In this document: positions 9,498 through 18,430 of the stretch, piece by piece
Layout of the letters: the number at the start of each line of letters is the position of its first letter
How positions within the stretch are numbered: the stretch's first letter is position 1
NCBI GenBank assembly: GCA_963781105.1
Contig: CAWAED010000009.1
Location: 124,001 to 188,000 of the forward strand
Length of the DNA: 64,000 nt
Direction of reading: 5' to 3'
From: Palsa-295 sp963781105
Lineage (GTDB): Bacteria; Acidobacteriota; Terriglobia; Acidiferrales; UBA7541
Notes under the pieces: generated by a model
Databases searched by the model: none
The model's input: the letters and a program-made list of their open reading frames with translations, nothing else
What the model was told of the DNA's origin: nothing
Program-made: the position numbers and the translations under genes

Positions 9498-10505
9498 ATG
9501 AGATTCACAAGGCGCAAGCTCTTGGCGGGCATCGGTCTGGTGGGACTTGAAGCGACGATCTCGCCGCTCGTAGCCAAATCCGGAGCGTTTTCAAGCGCCG
9601 CGCACTCGGCAGCAGAATCGGGAGCAGGCACGTGCCCATTCCGCCTCGCAGTGATCAACGACGAGATCACGCAAGATTTCGAAAAAGCCTGCCAGATCGT
9701 CTCCGTCGATTTCGGCCTCGAATGGATTGAGCTGCGCTCGATGTGGAACAAAAACGTCACCGAACTGGACGCCAAGCAGCTCGACGACGCGCGAAAAATT
9801 CTCGCCGCGCACAAACTCCGCGTCACAGACATCGCCAGCCCACTGTTCAAAACCGACTGGCCCGGCGCGCCAATCTCCCGCCAAAGCGAACGCCGCGACC
9901 AATTCCACGCCGATTTCGACGCCACCGCGCAAGACAAACTGCTCGAGCGCTGCATCGCCCTAGCCAAAACTTTCGAAACCGACCGCATCCGCTGCTTCGA
10001 TTTCTGGCGCCTCGACGATCCCGCCCCCTACCGCGCGGCGATCAACGCCAAGCTGCAACAAGCCGCGCAGCACTGTGCCAAGGAAAATCTCATCCTGCTC
10101 CTTGAAAACGAAATGTCCTGCAACACCGCCACCGGCGAAGAATCCGCCGCAGTGCTGCAAGCCATCCCCGACACAAATTTCATGCTGAATTGGGATCCCG
10201 GCAACGCCGCGGCCCTCGGCAGCACTCCGTATCCCGACGGCTACGCATTGCTCCCAAAAAATCGCATCGGCCACTGCCATTGCAAAGACGTAGTCCGCAA
10301 GCCCGATCAGAAATACGCCTGGGCTCCCGTCGGCGGCGGCATCGTGGATTGGGTCGGCCAGCTGCAAGCCCTGCATCACGACGGCTTCCATTACGGCCTA
10401 TGCCTCGAAACGCACTGGCGCGGCGGCGGCACGCCCGAAGAATCTACACGCATCAGCATGGACGGCCTGAAAAAAACGCTAGCGAAGGCGGGAATCTCCT
10501 GCTGA
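9498..10505 (+). CDS. Tat-exported sugar phosphate isomerase/epimerase-like protein
   Basis: A 335-residue TIM-barrel protein of the xylose-isomerase-like (AP endonuclease 2) superfamily. The N-terminus MRFTRRKLLAGIGLVGLEAT is a twin-arginine signal, so it probably acts in the periplasm. Metal-site segments are visible: LILLLENEMS (Glu), NFMLNWDPGNAA (Asp), IGHCHCKDV (His) and GLCLETHWRGGG (Glu/His). Members isomerise or epimerise sugars, and relatives in Bacteroidetes and Acidobacteria act on 3-keto-glycosides. Together with the Gfo/Idh oxidoreductase and a second isomerase downstream it forms a same-strand cluster that suggests oxidation and lysis of glycosides outside the cytoplasm. Substrate unknown. 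Confidence 0.85.
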   Translation: MRFTRRKLLAGIGLVGLEATISPLVAKSGAFSSAAHSAAESGAGTCPFRLAVINDEITQDFEKACQIVSVDFGLEWIELRSMWNKNVTELDAKQLDDARKILAAHKLRVTDIASPLFKTDWPGAPISRQSERRDQFHADFDATAQDKLLERCIALAKTFETDRIRCFDFWRLDDPAPYRAAINAKLQQAAQHCAKENLILLLENEMSCNTATGEESAAVLQAIPDTNFMLNWDPGNAAALGSTPYPDGYALLPKNRIGHCHCKDVVRKPDQKYAWAPVGGGIVDWVGQLQALHHDGFHYGLCLETHWRGGGTPEESTRISMDGLKKTLAKAGISC

Positions 10506-10589
10506 CGGCGCCGTAAGCGACGCGCAGCAGTAACACCGAGCCGCCGCGCGCGTACAACGCGCACGAAACGCAACGAACAAGAGGAAACG

Positions 10590-11915
10590 ATGATCACCAG
10601 ACGCGAATTTCTCGACACGCTAGCCACCAGCGCCGCAGGCCTGGCTGTAAGCACAGCCGCAAAAAGTTACGCTCGCATCCTAGGCGCAAACGATCGCCTC
10701 AACTTCGCAGTGATCGGCCTCAACAGCCGCGCCTACGCGCATCTCTCCGCGCTGCAAGCCAATAAAAACGCCGCGCGCATCTCGCACGTCTGCGACGTAG
10801 ACAGCCGAATCCTGCAAAAATTTGCAGCCGCCGCGCAAAGCGCCATGGGCGAGTCCCCCGCCACCGAAAAAGACTTCCGCGCGATCCTCCAGCAAAAAGA
10901 AGTAGACGCCATCACCATCGCCACTCCCGACCACTGGCACGCGCCCATGTCCATCGCCGCGCTCGAAGCCGGCAAACACGTGTACGTCGAAAAACCCTGC
11001 AGCCACAATCCCGCCGAAGGCGCGATGCTAGTAGCAGCCCAAAAAAAATACCAAAAGCAAGTCCAAATGGGCACGCAACAGCGCTCTTCCCCGCACACCA
11101 TCGAAATCATCGAAAAAATCCGTACCGGCATCATCGGCCGTCCCTATTACGCGAAAGCCTGGTACAGCAACACGCGCAAATCCATCGGCACCGGCCACGA
11201 AGCTCCCGTCCCGCCGCAACTCGATTGGGATTTGTGGCAAGGCCCCGCCCCGCGCCGCCCCTATCGCGACAACGTCCACCCCTACAACTGGCACTGGTTC
11301 CGCATTTACGGCACCGGCGAAACGCTCAACAACGGCACGCACGAGGTAGACGTCTGCCGCTGGGCCCTCAACCTCGACTACCCCCGCCGCGTCACGTCCT
11401 CCGGCGGCCGTTACCATTTCAAAGACGACTGGCAGTTCTACGACACGCTAGTCACCAGCTTCGAATACGACGACGCGTTAATTTCCTGGGAAGGCAAAAG
11501 TTGCCAGGGCATGAAATTTTACGGACGCGATCGCGGCTCCACGATCATGGGCACCACCGGCACAGTCCTGGTAGATCGCAGCGGCTACGAAATTTACGAC
11601 CTCAAAGGCGCGAAAACCAGCGAGTACAAAGTCAGCGGCCCCGCCGCCACGTCCTCCAGCGACCTGATCGGCGCCGATTCCATGACCGACGCCCACTTCG
11701 CCAACTTCATCGCCGCCATTCGCACCGGCGAAAAACTCAACGCCCCCATCGCCGCAGGCAACGTCTCAGTAACCATGCTCCAGCTCTCCAATATCGCCTG
11801 GGAAGTCCACCGCGAACTGCGGCTCGACTCGCAAGACGGCCAAATCCAGAACGATCCCGACGCCATGAAATTCTGGACACGCGAATACGAGAAAGGCTGG
11901 GAGCCCCATGTCTGA
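10590..11915 (+). CDS. Tat-exported Gfo/Idh/MocA-family oxidoreductase
   Basis: A 441-residue product with a Tat signal (MITRREFLDTLATSAAGLAV). The Rossmann part begins LNFAVIGLNSRAYAHLSAL, followed by VDAITIATPDHWHAPMSIAALEAGKHVYVEKPC. The EKP motif, with its catalytic Lys, is the hallmark of the family. The C-terminal part has HEVDVCRWALN and YDTLVTSFEYDD. Such exported members usually keep NAD(P) tightly bound and oxidise or reduce sugar hydroxyls. GAGG sits near 10580 before the ATG. It lies 84 bp after one isomerase gene and 101 bp before another, consistent with one glycoside-processing transcript. Confidence 0.9.
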   Translation: MITRREFLDTLATSAAGLAVSTAAKSYARILGANDRLNFAVIGLNSRAYAHLSALQANKNAARISHVCDVDSRILQKFAAAAQSAMGESPATEKDFRAILQQKEVDAITIATPDHWHAPMSIAALEAGKHVYVEKPCSHNPAEGAMLVAAQKKYQKQVQMGTQQRSSPHTIEIIEKIRTGIIGRPYYAKAWYSNTRKSIGTGHEAPVPPQLDWDLWQGPAPRRPYRDNVHPYNWHWFRIYGTGETLNNGTHEVDVCRWALNLDYPRRVTSSGGRYHFKDDWQFYDTLVTSFEYDDALISWEGKSCQGMKFYGRDRGSTIMGTTGTVLVDRSGYEIYDLKGAKTSEYKVSGPAATSSSDLIGADSMTDAHFANFIAAIRTGEKLNAPIAAGNVSVTMLQLSNIAWEVHRELRLDSQDGQIQNDPDAMKFWTREYEKGWEPHV

Positions 11916-11950
11916 CCCGCGCCGTCGGCGAACAATATAGTAACGCGGCG

Positions 11951-11980
11951 TGTCATCCCGAGCGCAGCGAGGGATCTGCT
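11951..11980 (+). repeat. dispersed intergenic repeat, GTCATCCCGAGCG type
   Basis: The intergenic sequence starting TGTCATCCCGAGCGCAGCGA and ending GGGATCTGCT belongs to a dispersed repeat common in many bacterial genomes and metagenomes. A shortened copy (TGTCATCCCGAGCGC) lies at 12999-13013. No function is known to me. Confidence 0.55.
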
Positions 11981-12016
11981 TTTCGCTGCAGCCGCAGGAA
12001 CAATTGGAGGTCGCTT

Positions 12017-12895
12017 GTGAAAAACATTTTCTCCCGCCGCACTCTCCTCCGCACCGGAGCACTCGCAACAGCCGCCACATTCGCCGCGCCCCACGGCGCC
12101 TTCGCATTGCCCCAACCCCAAAAACCGCAGCCAGCCAAGAACGCCTCGCCGGTCCGCCTCGGCCTAGCCAGCTACACCTTCCGCGATTTCACTCGCGCGC
12201 AATTGATCGCGTTCATGCAACAGCTCCAAATCTCCGCGCTCAACGCCAAAGACGTAAAAGACCACCTCCCGAACGACCCGCCAGCCGAAGCCGCCGCGCT
12301 CGCCGATTATTCCCAAGCAAAAATCCAACTCCACGCCGTAGGCGCCGTCTATTTCCAGAAAGACGAAGACGCCGACATCCGCGCCAAATTCGATTACGCC
12401 AAACGCGCCGGCGTCCCCGTAATCGTCGCCGGCGACCCCGCCCTCGAAACTCTCCCCCGCCTCGAAAAATTCGTCCGCGAGTACGACATCCGCATCGCCA
12501 TCCACAATCACGGCCCCGAAGACAAACTCTGGCCGTCGCCGCTCGATGTCCTAAAAGCCGTAGAAAATCTCGACCCGCGCATCGGCTGCTGCATAGACGT
12601 AGGCCACGCCGCCCGCGCCGGCACCAACGTAGTAGAAGCCATCCACCAGGTCGGCCCGCGCCTCTTCAACATCCACATGAAAGACCTAACCAATTTCCAA
12701 GACAAAGCCAGCCAGGTACCAGTAGGCCAAGGCAAAATCCCAACCCGCGAAATTTTCGAAGCCCTGCTCCAAACAAACTACCAAGGCTACGTAGATCTAG
12801 AATACGAAGTCCAAGAAGACGACCCCATGCCAGGTGTAATAGCCAGCTACGCCTACATGCGCGGCGTCCTAGCAGGTATGGGCCAAGCAGCGTAA
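12017..12895 (+). CDS. Tat-exported sugar phosphate isomerase/epimerase-like protein, second copy
   Basis: From a GTG at 12017 the product is 292 residues. GGAGG at 12006-12010 with a six-base gap fixes this start; the open frame extends far upstream only because it overlaps the previous gene in another frame. The N-terminus MKNIFSRRTLLRTGALATAA is a Tat signal ending near AFALPQ. The TIM barrel shows LGLASYTFRDFT, VIVAGDPALETLPRLEKF, IAIHNHGPED (metal His), GCCIDVGHAARAG (Asp/His), NIHMKDL and YVDLEYEVQEDDP. It is the same superfamily as the gene at 9498 but not a recent duplicate. It is probably the last gene of the sugar cluster, followed by a terminator at 12964. Confidence 0.85.
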   Translation: MKNIFSRRTLLRTGALATAATFAAPHGAFALPQPQKPQPAKNASPVRLGLASYTFRDFTRAQLIAFMQQLQISALNAKDVKDHLPNDPPAEAAALADYSQAKIQLHAVGAVYFQKDEDADIRAKFDYAKRAGVPVIVAGDPALETLPRLEKFVREYDIRIAIHNHGPEDKLWPSPLDVLKAVENLDPRIGCCIDVGHAARAGTNVVEAIHQVGPRLFNIHMKDLTNFQDKASQVPVGQGKIPTREIFEALLQTNYQGYVDLEYEVQEDDPMPGVIASYAYMRGVLAGMGQAA

Positions 12896-12904
12896 GTAGT
12901 AATT

Positions 12905-12953
12905 GGTGATGAGTGAGTCGTGACCAGTGAGTAGTGAACAATAATTGGTGAGG
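12905..12953 (+). repeat. degenerate GTGAGTxGTGA simple-sequence tract
   Basis: The sequence reads as imperfect repeats of TGATGAGTGAGTCGTGACCA followed by GTGAGTAGTGAACAATAATT. A related tract in the opposite orientation is at 16885-16921 (TTACTCGTCACTCATCACTG). Such tracts fill intergenic space in this genome; no function is visible. Confidence 0.45.
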
Positions 12954-12963
12954 TGGTTTTGTG

Positions 12964-12994
12964 GCACAGCCACTCCTGGCTGTGCTCTTTCTTT
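12964..12994 (+). terminator. Rho-independent terminator after the sugar cluster
   Basis: GCACAGCCA (12964-12972) and TGGCTGTGC (12977-12985) form a perfect nine-base stem around CTCC. The tail TCTTTCTTT follows immediately. It lies 68 bp after the isomerase stop at 12895, on the same strand, and before the PadR gene. Confidence 0.75.
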
Positions 12995-13183
12995 AAGTTG
13001 TCATCCCGAGCGCGATTTATCACGAACTCAGCTGGAGTGGCAGGTTCTGATCCCCGGATTCCCGGCTATCCGCACACGACGCTGTTCTTCGTTCGCGGAT
13101 GCAAATCGTCCGAAAACCATGGAAGTTGCGAACATTCCGGGTTTTCGGATCATTACCTGTTGCTTTCCAAAAGGAAGTGCGAC

Positions 13184-13567
13184 ATGATGATTCCTATGGG
13201 AAACCCAAAGAGCGACTCTATGACTGAAAAAGCGGATGTTCTGCAGGGAACGCTGGCGCTGATGGCCCTCAAGACGCTCGATGTGCTCGGTCCACTGCAT
13301 GGCTATGGGATTGCGCGGCGGATCGAGCAGATCAGCGGGGATCTGTTGGCCGTGAACCAAGGCACTTTGTATCCCGTCCTGCTGAAGCTGGAGCAGGAGG
13401 GCGCAATTTCGTCCGAGTGGGGCGCCTCGGAAAACAACCGCCGGGCGCGTTTCTATCGCCTGACACGATCGGGACGAAAGCTGCTCGAGACCGAGACCCG
13501 GGACTGGGAGCAAACGGCGGCGATCATCGCACGATTCTTCGCGGTGAAGGCGGAGGATTTGACATGA
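13184..13567 (+). CDS. PadR-family transcriptional regulator
   Basis: From the ATG at 13184 (AAGGAAG at 13171-13177 as ribosome site) the product is 127 residues. The winged helix is typical of PadR subfamily 1: VLQGTLALMALKTLDVLGPL, HGYGIARRIEQISGD, VNQGTLYPVLLKLEQEGAI, then the wing and YRLTRSGRKLLE. In Acidobacteria these genes sit before duplicated FtsX/MacB permeases and presumably repress them. Here the last bases ATGA are shared with the permease start, so expression is coupled. The effector is unknown. An upstream extension of the frame to 12953 has no ribosome site and is not protein-like. Confidence 0.9.
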   Translation: MMIPMGNPKSDSMTEKADVLQGTLALMALKTLDVLGPLHGYGIARRIEQISGDLLAVNQGTLYPVLLKLEQEGAISSEWGASENNRRARFYRLTRSGRKLLETETRDWEQTAAIIARFFAVKAEDLT

Positions 13568-16278
13568 GATTCCTGAGAAGGTTTCTGGCGCGGCTCAAGA
13601 ACTTTGCCACCGGGCGACAAGACGACAAACGGCTGCGGGAAGAGATGGAGGAGCATCTGGCGCGGCAGACGGAGGAAAATCTGCGCGCGGGGATGAATGT
13701 GGAAGAGGCACGGCGGCAGGCCGTGCTGAAGTTCGGAGGGCTGGGGACAGTGAGAGAGGATTACCACGCAGAGCACGGGCTGCCGTTTTTTGAAAACCTG
13801 CTGCAGGACTCGCGCTTCGCGATACGCATGCTGGCCAAGTCGCCGGGGTTTACGGCTATCGCGGTTCTGACGATGGCCCTGGGGATCGGCGCGACCACGG
13901 CGATTTTCAGCCTGGTCGATGCGACGCTGCTGCATCCGCTGCCCTATCCGCACCCGGAGGAACTGGTACGCATCGAAGACGATCTGCCTGGTGCGGGCGC
14001 TACGGACGTGGGCATCTCGATTCCGGAGTGGAAGGATCTGCAACGTTCGGGAATTTTTCAGTATGTTGTGCTGGAGATTTTCGGTTCGGCGAACCTGACG
14101 GGTGCATCGCAGCCATCGCGGATGCAGTATGAGGGGGTGTCGCCGGCGTATTTTGCGATGCTGGGGGTGAAACCGGAGCTGGGGCAGACGTTTGATCCTC
14201 AGGATCGAACGCCGGGGTTCACGCTGGATGTGGTGATCACTGACGGGTTGTGGAAGCGGGCTTTCGGGAGCGATCCGCACATTGTGGGAAGAAGTTTGCG
14301 GGCGGACAACGATTTGTATCGGGTGATCGGGGTGATGCCGCCGGGTTTTCACGACCCGGGGCGAACCGTGGGCGAGAGGAATACGGAACAGTGGGCGGCG
14401 CTGGGTTTTTCGGATGATCCGGCTCAGGCCCCGAACCGCAGTTTGCGGTTCCCCCTGGAAACGGTCGGGCGCCTGAAGCCGGGGCTGACGGTTGCAGCGG
14501 CGCAGAGCCAGATGGACGCGTTGGTTGCTACGTTGCGGGAGCAATTTCCGGACGATTATCCGGCCGACAGCAAGTGGACGGTGCGCTTGGTGCCCCTGAA
14601 GGAAAACGTGGTGGGCAACGTTCGGCAGTCGCTGGTCCTGCTGTTGGGCGCAGTGGCGCTGGTGCTACTGATCGGCTGCGTGAATGTAGCGAATCTGCTG
14701 CTGGCGCGGGCCAGCGCGCGATCACGGGAGATGGCGGTGCGCCAGGCGCTGGGAGCGGCACGCCAGCGGCTGGTGCGGCAATTGCTGACGGAGTGCCTGC
14801 TGCTTTCGCTGCTGGGTGGAGTGGCGGGGTTGGTGATTCTGTTCTGCATGAAGGGATTCTTGCTGCGGCTGATTCCGGAGAGCCTGCCTCGGCTGAACGA
14901 CCTGTCGATCAACTGGACCGTGATGCTGATCGCGCTGGCGGCTTCGATCGCAGCCGGGGTAATTTTCGGGCTGGCGCCCGCGAGGCAAGCAGGGCGATTG
15001 GATCTGGCAAGTACGCTGAGGATGGAGGGGCGTGGGTCGAAGGGTTCCACGGAGCAGACGCGCACGCGGCGCGTGCTGGTGGTGACGGAGTTTGCGCTGT
15101 CGCTGGTGCTGATGGTGGCCGCGGGCCTGCTGCTGCGCAGTTTTTGGGAATTGTACCAGGCGCCGCTGGGATTCAATCCGCGGCATGTGATGTCGGTTCA
15201 GTTGTGGCTGCCGAGCCCCAACGATCCGAAGACGGACATTTATGGAACGGCTGCTCAGGAGGCAGTGTTTGCGCGCGAATTGCTGCGGCGCAGCCGGTTG
15301 CTGCCGGGAGTGCAGGAGGCGGCGCTGGGAGCGGAGCCGTCGATTCCGCTGCACCACGACCGCAACCGGAGCGCGCTGATCGTGGAAGGACGCCAGACAC
15401 AGGGCAAGCAGACTCCCTTGGTGGAGCGGTCGCAAGTTACGCCGGAATATTTTCATTTGCTGGAGATTCCGGTGCTGCGGGGCCGTCTGTTCAACGACGG
15501 CGACGACGAGAATGCGCCGCCGGTCGCCGCGATCAACCAGGCGATGGCGCGGACGTACTGGCAGGGCGAGGATCCGCTTGGGAAGCGGCTGAAGCTTGGC
15601 CCTGGGAGGGCTGGGGTTGGCCAACGTGCGAGCAAGACCTGGATCACGATCGTCGGGGTGATCGCGGATGCTCGAACCGAGTCGCTGGCGAACGCGAGCG
15701 TTCCGCAAATCTATCTGAGCCTGTACCAGGAGACGCCCAAGGAGTTGGCCATCTTTCTGCGTGGAGACCTGAATGCGAGCGCGATCCCGGAAGAGGTGCG
15801 GGCGATGGTGCAGTCCGTAAACCCGGAGCTACCGGTTTACGGGGCGCAGACGCTGAACGATGCGGTGACGGCGTCGCTGGAACAGAGACGATTCTCGATG
15901 GATATTGTGGCGGCGTTTGCGGTGACGGCGCTGCTGCTGGCCGCGCTGGGAATCTACGGGGTGATCTCGTACATCGTCAGCGAGCGCACGCGGGACATCG
16001 GCATCCGGCTGGCGCTGGGTGCGCAGAGGGGGAAGATCATGGCGATGGTTCTGCGCCAGGGACTGGGACTGGCGATGGCGGGCGCCGCGCTGGGACTGGT
16101 GGGATCGGTGATCGTGTCGCACCTGATGGCAGGGCTGCTGTATGGCGTGAGCCCCACGGATCTGCTGACGTTCGCGGCGGTCACCCTGTTGCTGACTGCG
16201 GTGGCGCTTGCGGCCTGTTATATCCCCGCGCGGCGGGCAATGCGTGTCGACCCGATGATCGCACTGAGATACGAGTAG
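13564..16278 (+). CDS. ADOP-type (acidobacterial duplicated orphan permease) ABC transporter permease
   Basis: From the ATG at 13564, which overlaps the PadR stop, the product is 904 residues. An N-terminal soluble stretch carries LREEMEEHLARQTEENLRAG and ARRQAVLKFGGLGTVREDY, the signature start of ADOP proteins. Two MacB/FtsX modules follow. Each has a helix (LTMALGIGATTAIFSLVDAT near residue 105; a helix near residue 515), a periplasmic MacB_PCD domain and an FtsX core, for example LLGAVALVLLIGCVNVANLL with ARSREMAVRQALGA, and at the end AALGIYGVISYIVSERTRDI with GIRLALGAQRG. These permeases lack an adjacent ATPase, as here. They are thought to move peptides, lipids or drugs, but no substrate is established. 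Confidence 0.93.
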   Translation: MRFLRRFLARLKNFATGRQDDKRLREEMEEHLARQTEENLRAGMNVEEARRQAVLKFGGLGTVREDYHAEHGLPFFENLLQDSRFAIRMLAKSPGFTAIAVLTMALGIGATTAIFSLVDATLLHPLPYPHPEELVRIEDDLPGAGATDVGISIPEWKDLQRSGIFQYVVLEIFGSANLTGASQPSRMQYEGVSPAYFAMLGVKPELGQTFDPQDRTPGFTLDVVITDGLWKRAFGSDPHIVGRSLRADNDLYRVIGVMPPGFHDPGRTVGERNTEQWAALGFSDDPAQAPNRSLRFPLETVGRLKPGLTVAAAQSQMDALVATLREQFPDDYPADSKWTVRLVPLKENVVGNVRQSLVLLLGAVALVLLIGCVNVANLLLARASARSREMAVRQALGAARQRLVRQLLTECLLLSLLGGVAGLVILFCMKGFLLRLIPESLPRLNDLSINWTVMLIALAASIAAGVIFGLAPARQAGRLDLASTLRMEGRGSKGSTEQTRTRRVLVVTEFALSLVLMVAAGLLLRSFWELYQAPLGFNPRHVMSVQLWLPSPNDPKTDIYGTAAQEAVFARELLRRSRLLPGVQEAALGAEPSIPLHHDRNRSALIVEGRQTQGKQTPLVERSQVTPEYFHLLEIPVLRGRLFNDGDDENAPPVAAINQAMARTYWQGEDPLGKRLKLGPGRAGVGQRASKTWITIVGVIADARTESLANASVPQIYLSLYQETPKELAIFLRGDLNASAIPEEVRAMVQSVNPELPVYGAQTLNDAVTASLEQRRFSMDIVAAFAVTALLLAALGIYGVISYIVSERTRDIGIRLALGAQRGKIMAMVLRQGLGLAMAGAALGLVGSVIVSHLMAGLLYGVSPTDLLTFAAVTLLLTAVALAACYIPARRAMRVDPMIALRYE

Positions 16279-17059
16279 TTTTTCGAGGTCCTCGATGTGG
16301 ATCGGATTGAAGTGAAGGCAGGCGCCTTGGAAGCTCAGTTCGACTGACGCTAACAGGGCGAGTCATTTGTTGACGGCTGCAGCTTACTATCCATAGACGA
16401 CTTCGCTCCTGACCGGGCATCTTCCGCTCTGGCCCGCGCGGCAACGAAGAGCCTTAACTTAGCTGTAGTAATCAGTAGGTAAATATGATATGGTAGATTG
16501 GGGCACTTTTCCGCCCCCACCGAGGACGCAACATGCGGACCGCAGCACCGGCGACGGGTCGAGCCAATCGAGCACTCGGGAAAAGTGTCGCCAAAAACCG
16601 CCCCGCGCCCCCCGCCACCAGCGCAGTTCGCGCACCGCGCACATTTCCGCGACGCCCAGCAGCGCCAGCCGCGCCATGTAACTCGATGTCACAATGTTAC
16701 ATCCACGTTTCTTCCATCGCGAATCACCCCAAATTCAATCGCAAACCCCGCCGATTAGAATCCATCGTATCTCGCACAAAACAAACACCCGCAACGCAAA
16801 TCAATCGCCAACTTTCAGCCACTTCGTGCAACACGCATCGCGACGCTTCCAATCATCACAATCGGCTCTCCGCGCCGGCGCTCACTTGCCGCTTATTACT
16901 CGTCACTCATCACTGCCTTTCTAATCGACAATGGCAGATATTAGAATTCACCGTAACTCACACAAAACAAACAACCGCACCACGTTCTAATCGACACTTT
17001 TTTGCGATATCAGCCTCGCGGATGCGTTGGCAAGAGTGCGGGAGTCGGGAACCTGGGAA
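16279..17059. other. gene-free stretch between the ADOP permease and lacI-like gene
   Basis: No convincing gene is seen in about 780 bp. Short open frames here (for example 16459-16692 minus, 77 codons) have no recognisable family. The stretch holds a CT-poor AACAAAC-rich part with two related copies of a sequence (16754 and 16940) and a GTGA-type tract (16885-16921). Confidence 0.6.
16754..16988 (+). repeat. two imperfect direct copies about 186 bp apart
   Basis: ATTAGAATCCATCGTATCTC at 16754 and ATTAGAATTCACCGTAACTC at 16940 are each followed by GCACAAAACAAACACCCGCA or CACACAAAACAAACAACCGC, a match over roughly 50 bases. The unit TTCTAATCGACA also occurs at about 16918 and 16984. They look like decaying intergenic repeats. 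Confidence 0.5.
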
Positions 17060-17113
17060 CGCCATTCTCCTGAATGGCGATTTGCTCGAACGCCAATCGG
17101 GAGATTGGCGTTC
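17060..17113. repeat. pair of tandem hairpins downstream of the lacI-like gene
   Basis: Hairpin one is CGCCATTC (17060-17067), loop TCCT, GAATGGCG (17072-17079). Hairpin two is GAACGCCAATC (17088-17098), loop GGGA, GATTGGCGTTC (17103-17113). Both share the GAACGCCA core. They lie just past the stop of the minus-strand regulator at 17121. Neither is followed by a T-run, so they resemble REP/BIME-like elements that may act as a transcript end or stabiliser. Confidence 0.65.
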
Positions 17114-17120
17114 CCGGGAA

Positions 17121-18266
17121 TTACGCCTGGCGGCGGACGGGGCCGGTGCTGGCGCGCACCGCGAGCATGGGCTTTACGATGATCGAATCGGGAAAGCGCG
17201 CGTTGGCCGGCGAGGTGATTCTTTGCAGCAGGGTTTCCGCGGCGATCACGCCCATTTCGCGGAGCGGCTGGCGGACGGTGGTGAGCGCGGGATTTTGGTA
17301 GGCGGCGCTGGGGATGTCGTCGAAGCCGACGACGGAAACGTCCTCGGGAATTTTTAGTTTGGCTTCGCCGAGCGCGCGGGTGGCGCCCATCGCGGAAATA
17401 TCGTTGAAGGCAAAAAGCGCGGTGAACGGGCGGCGCGCTTCGAGCAGGCGGCGCGTGGCGTAGTAGCCGAGTTCGGGAGTGCCCACTTCGCCGACGAGTT
17501 GCGCGACGAGCGCCGCGTCAATTTTCAGGCCGAGTTGCGCGGCAGATTCCTGCACGGTCTTCCAGCGGACTGCGGTGTCCGAGCTGAACTCCTGCCCTTT
17601 GATAAAAGCGATTTTGCGGTGGCCCAAAGCGTAGAGATGTTCGAGCGCGAGTTTTGCGGCCAGCGCGTGATCGAGCAGAATATTGGTGACGCCCGGAACA
17701 TGCTGATAGCCGGAAACGGCGACGATGCGCAGGGATTTATTTTCCTGGCAGGGAGTGTCCACGGCGATCAACCCTTCCACGGAGCGCAGCTGCAGCAAGC
17801 GCGGATATTCTTCGATCAGATCCTTGCGGTGGCGGTGGCTGACCACGTAATAGAAATATCCCTCCTGCAGCAAATGGTCTTCGATGCCAGACATCACCAG
17901 CGCGCCATAGCCCTCGCTGATTTCCGGAACGATCACGCCGACAGTAAAGCTGCGCTTCTGGCGCAGGGACTTGGCCATGAAGTTCGGGCGGTAGTTGAGC
18001 TGCCGCGCCGCCGCGCGCACGCGGTCCTGGGTGGACTGCGGAATGGATTTTGCGGCGGGCGAGCGGTTCATCACCATGGACACAGTGGCCGAGGAAAGGC
18101 CAAGGAATTCGGCAACGTCTTTCAAATTGGCAGCGGGAGCTTCGCGATGCGCCGCAGCGGAAGCATCACGGTGCGCGGCCGCCGAAGAATCACGATCAGC
18201 GGCAGCGCGAGGTTCGCGATGAGCGGCAGCGGTATTTTTGGGTTTGACTCGTGGCGAGCGCGGCAT
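17121..18266 (-). CDS. LacI-family transcriptional regulator with a repetitive N-terminal extension
   Basis: The product is 381 residues from the ATG at 18266 (a GTG at 18284 is an alternative). Residues 13-45 are four eight-residue repeats of type AAHREAPA, unusual before a LacI head. The DNA-binding helix-turn-helix follows (LKDVAEFLGLSSATVSMVMN) with the hinge RVRAAARQLNYRPNFMAKSL. The periplasmic-binding-protein-like sensor starts FTVGVIVPEIS and includes ALFAFNDISAMGATRALGEA and VSVVGFDDIPSAAY. It lies downstream of the TonB receptor on the same strand and near a divergent glycosidase, so it probably represses this glycan set in the absence of a sugar ligand. The ligand cannot be named. 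Confidence 0.9.
   Translation of the reverse strand: MPRSPRVKPKNTAAAHREPRAAADRDSSAAAHRDASAAAHREAPAANLKDVAEFLGLSSATVSMVMNRSPAAKSIPQSTQDRVRAAARQLNYRPNFMAKSLRQKRSFTVGVIVPEISEGYGALVMSGIEDHLLQEGYFYYVVSHRHRKDLIEEYPRLLQLRSVEGLIAVDTPCQENKSLRIVAVSGYQHVPGVTNILLDHALAAKLALEHLYALGHRKIAFIKGQEFSSDTAVRWKTVQESAAQLGLKIDAALVAQLVGEVGTPELGYYATRRLLEARRPFTALFAFNDISAMGATRALGEAKLKIPEDVSVVGFDDIPSAAYQNPALTTVRQPLREMGVIAAETLLQRITSPANARFPDSIIVKPMLAVRASTGPVRRQA
18133..18228 (-). repeat. four tandem 24-bp units inside the lacI-like gene
   Basis: Units run 18133-18156, 18157-18180, 18181-18204 and 18205-18228. Read on the minus strand they encode AAHREPRA, AADRDSSA, AAHRDASA and AAHREAPA. They keep frame with the gene, so copy number can change without breaking it. 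Confidence 0.8.
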
Positions 18267-18387
18267 GGGAGCACCTGAGCGCACATCCTTGCACAGCGGC
18301 CGGGGATGAGCAAGGCGCGGAAACTATTCTGGGTTGCCGAATCGCCAACGAGATTCGGCGGTCATTTCGATGGCGTAGAGTACGACT

Positions 18388-18419
18388 GAGCCAGGGCGCA
18401 GCGCCCCACGCCCTGGCTC
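18388..18419 (-). terminator. strong hairpin after the TonB receptor gene
   Basis: GAGCCAGGGCG (18388-18398) and CGCCCTGGCTC (18409-18419) form a perfect eleven-base stem with a ten-base loop. It lies 12 bp beyond the receptor stop at 18431. A second hairpin, GCCGAATC/GATTCGGC, is at 18336-18359. There is no T-run, so it may end transcription only with Rho or may simply protect the receptor mRNA. Confidence 0.5.
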
Positions 18420-18430
18420 AAATCATTTGC

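Noticed and set aside
13453..14544. Minus-strand frame of 363 codons opposite the ADOP gene
   Set aside because: Gln/Arg/His-rich translation, no domain, and the plus strand is a clear ADOP permease.
16459..16692. Minus-strand 77-codon frame in the gap after the ADOP gene
   Set aside because: Trp/Arg-rich, no ribosome site and no family; left as gene-free sequence.
18133..18228. CRISPR-like array
   Set aside because: The 24-bp units are directly adjoining, have no spacers and encode an in-frame peptide repeat.
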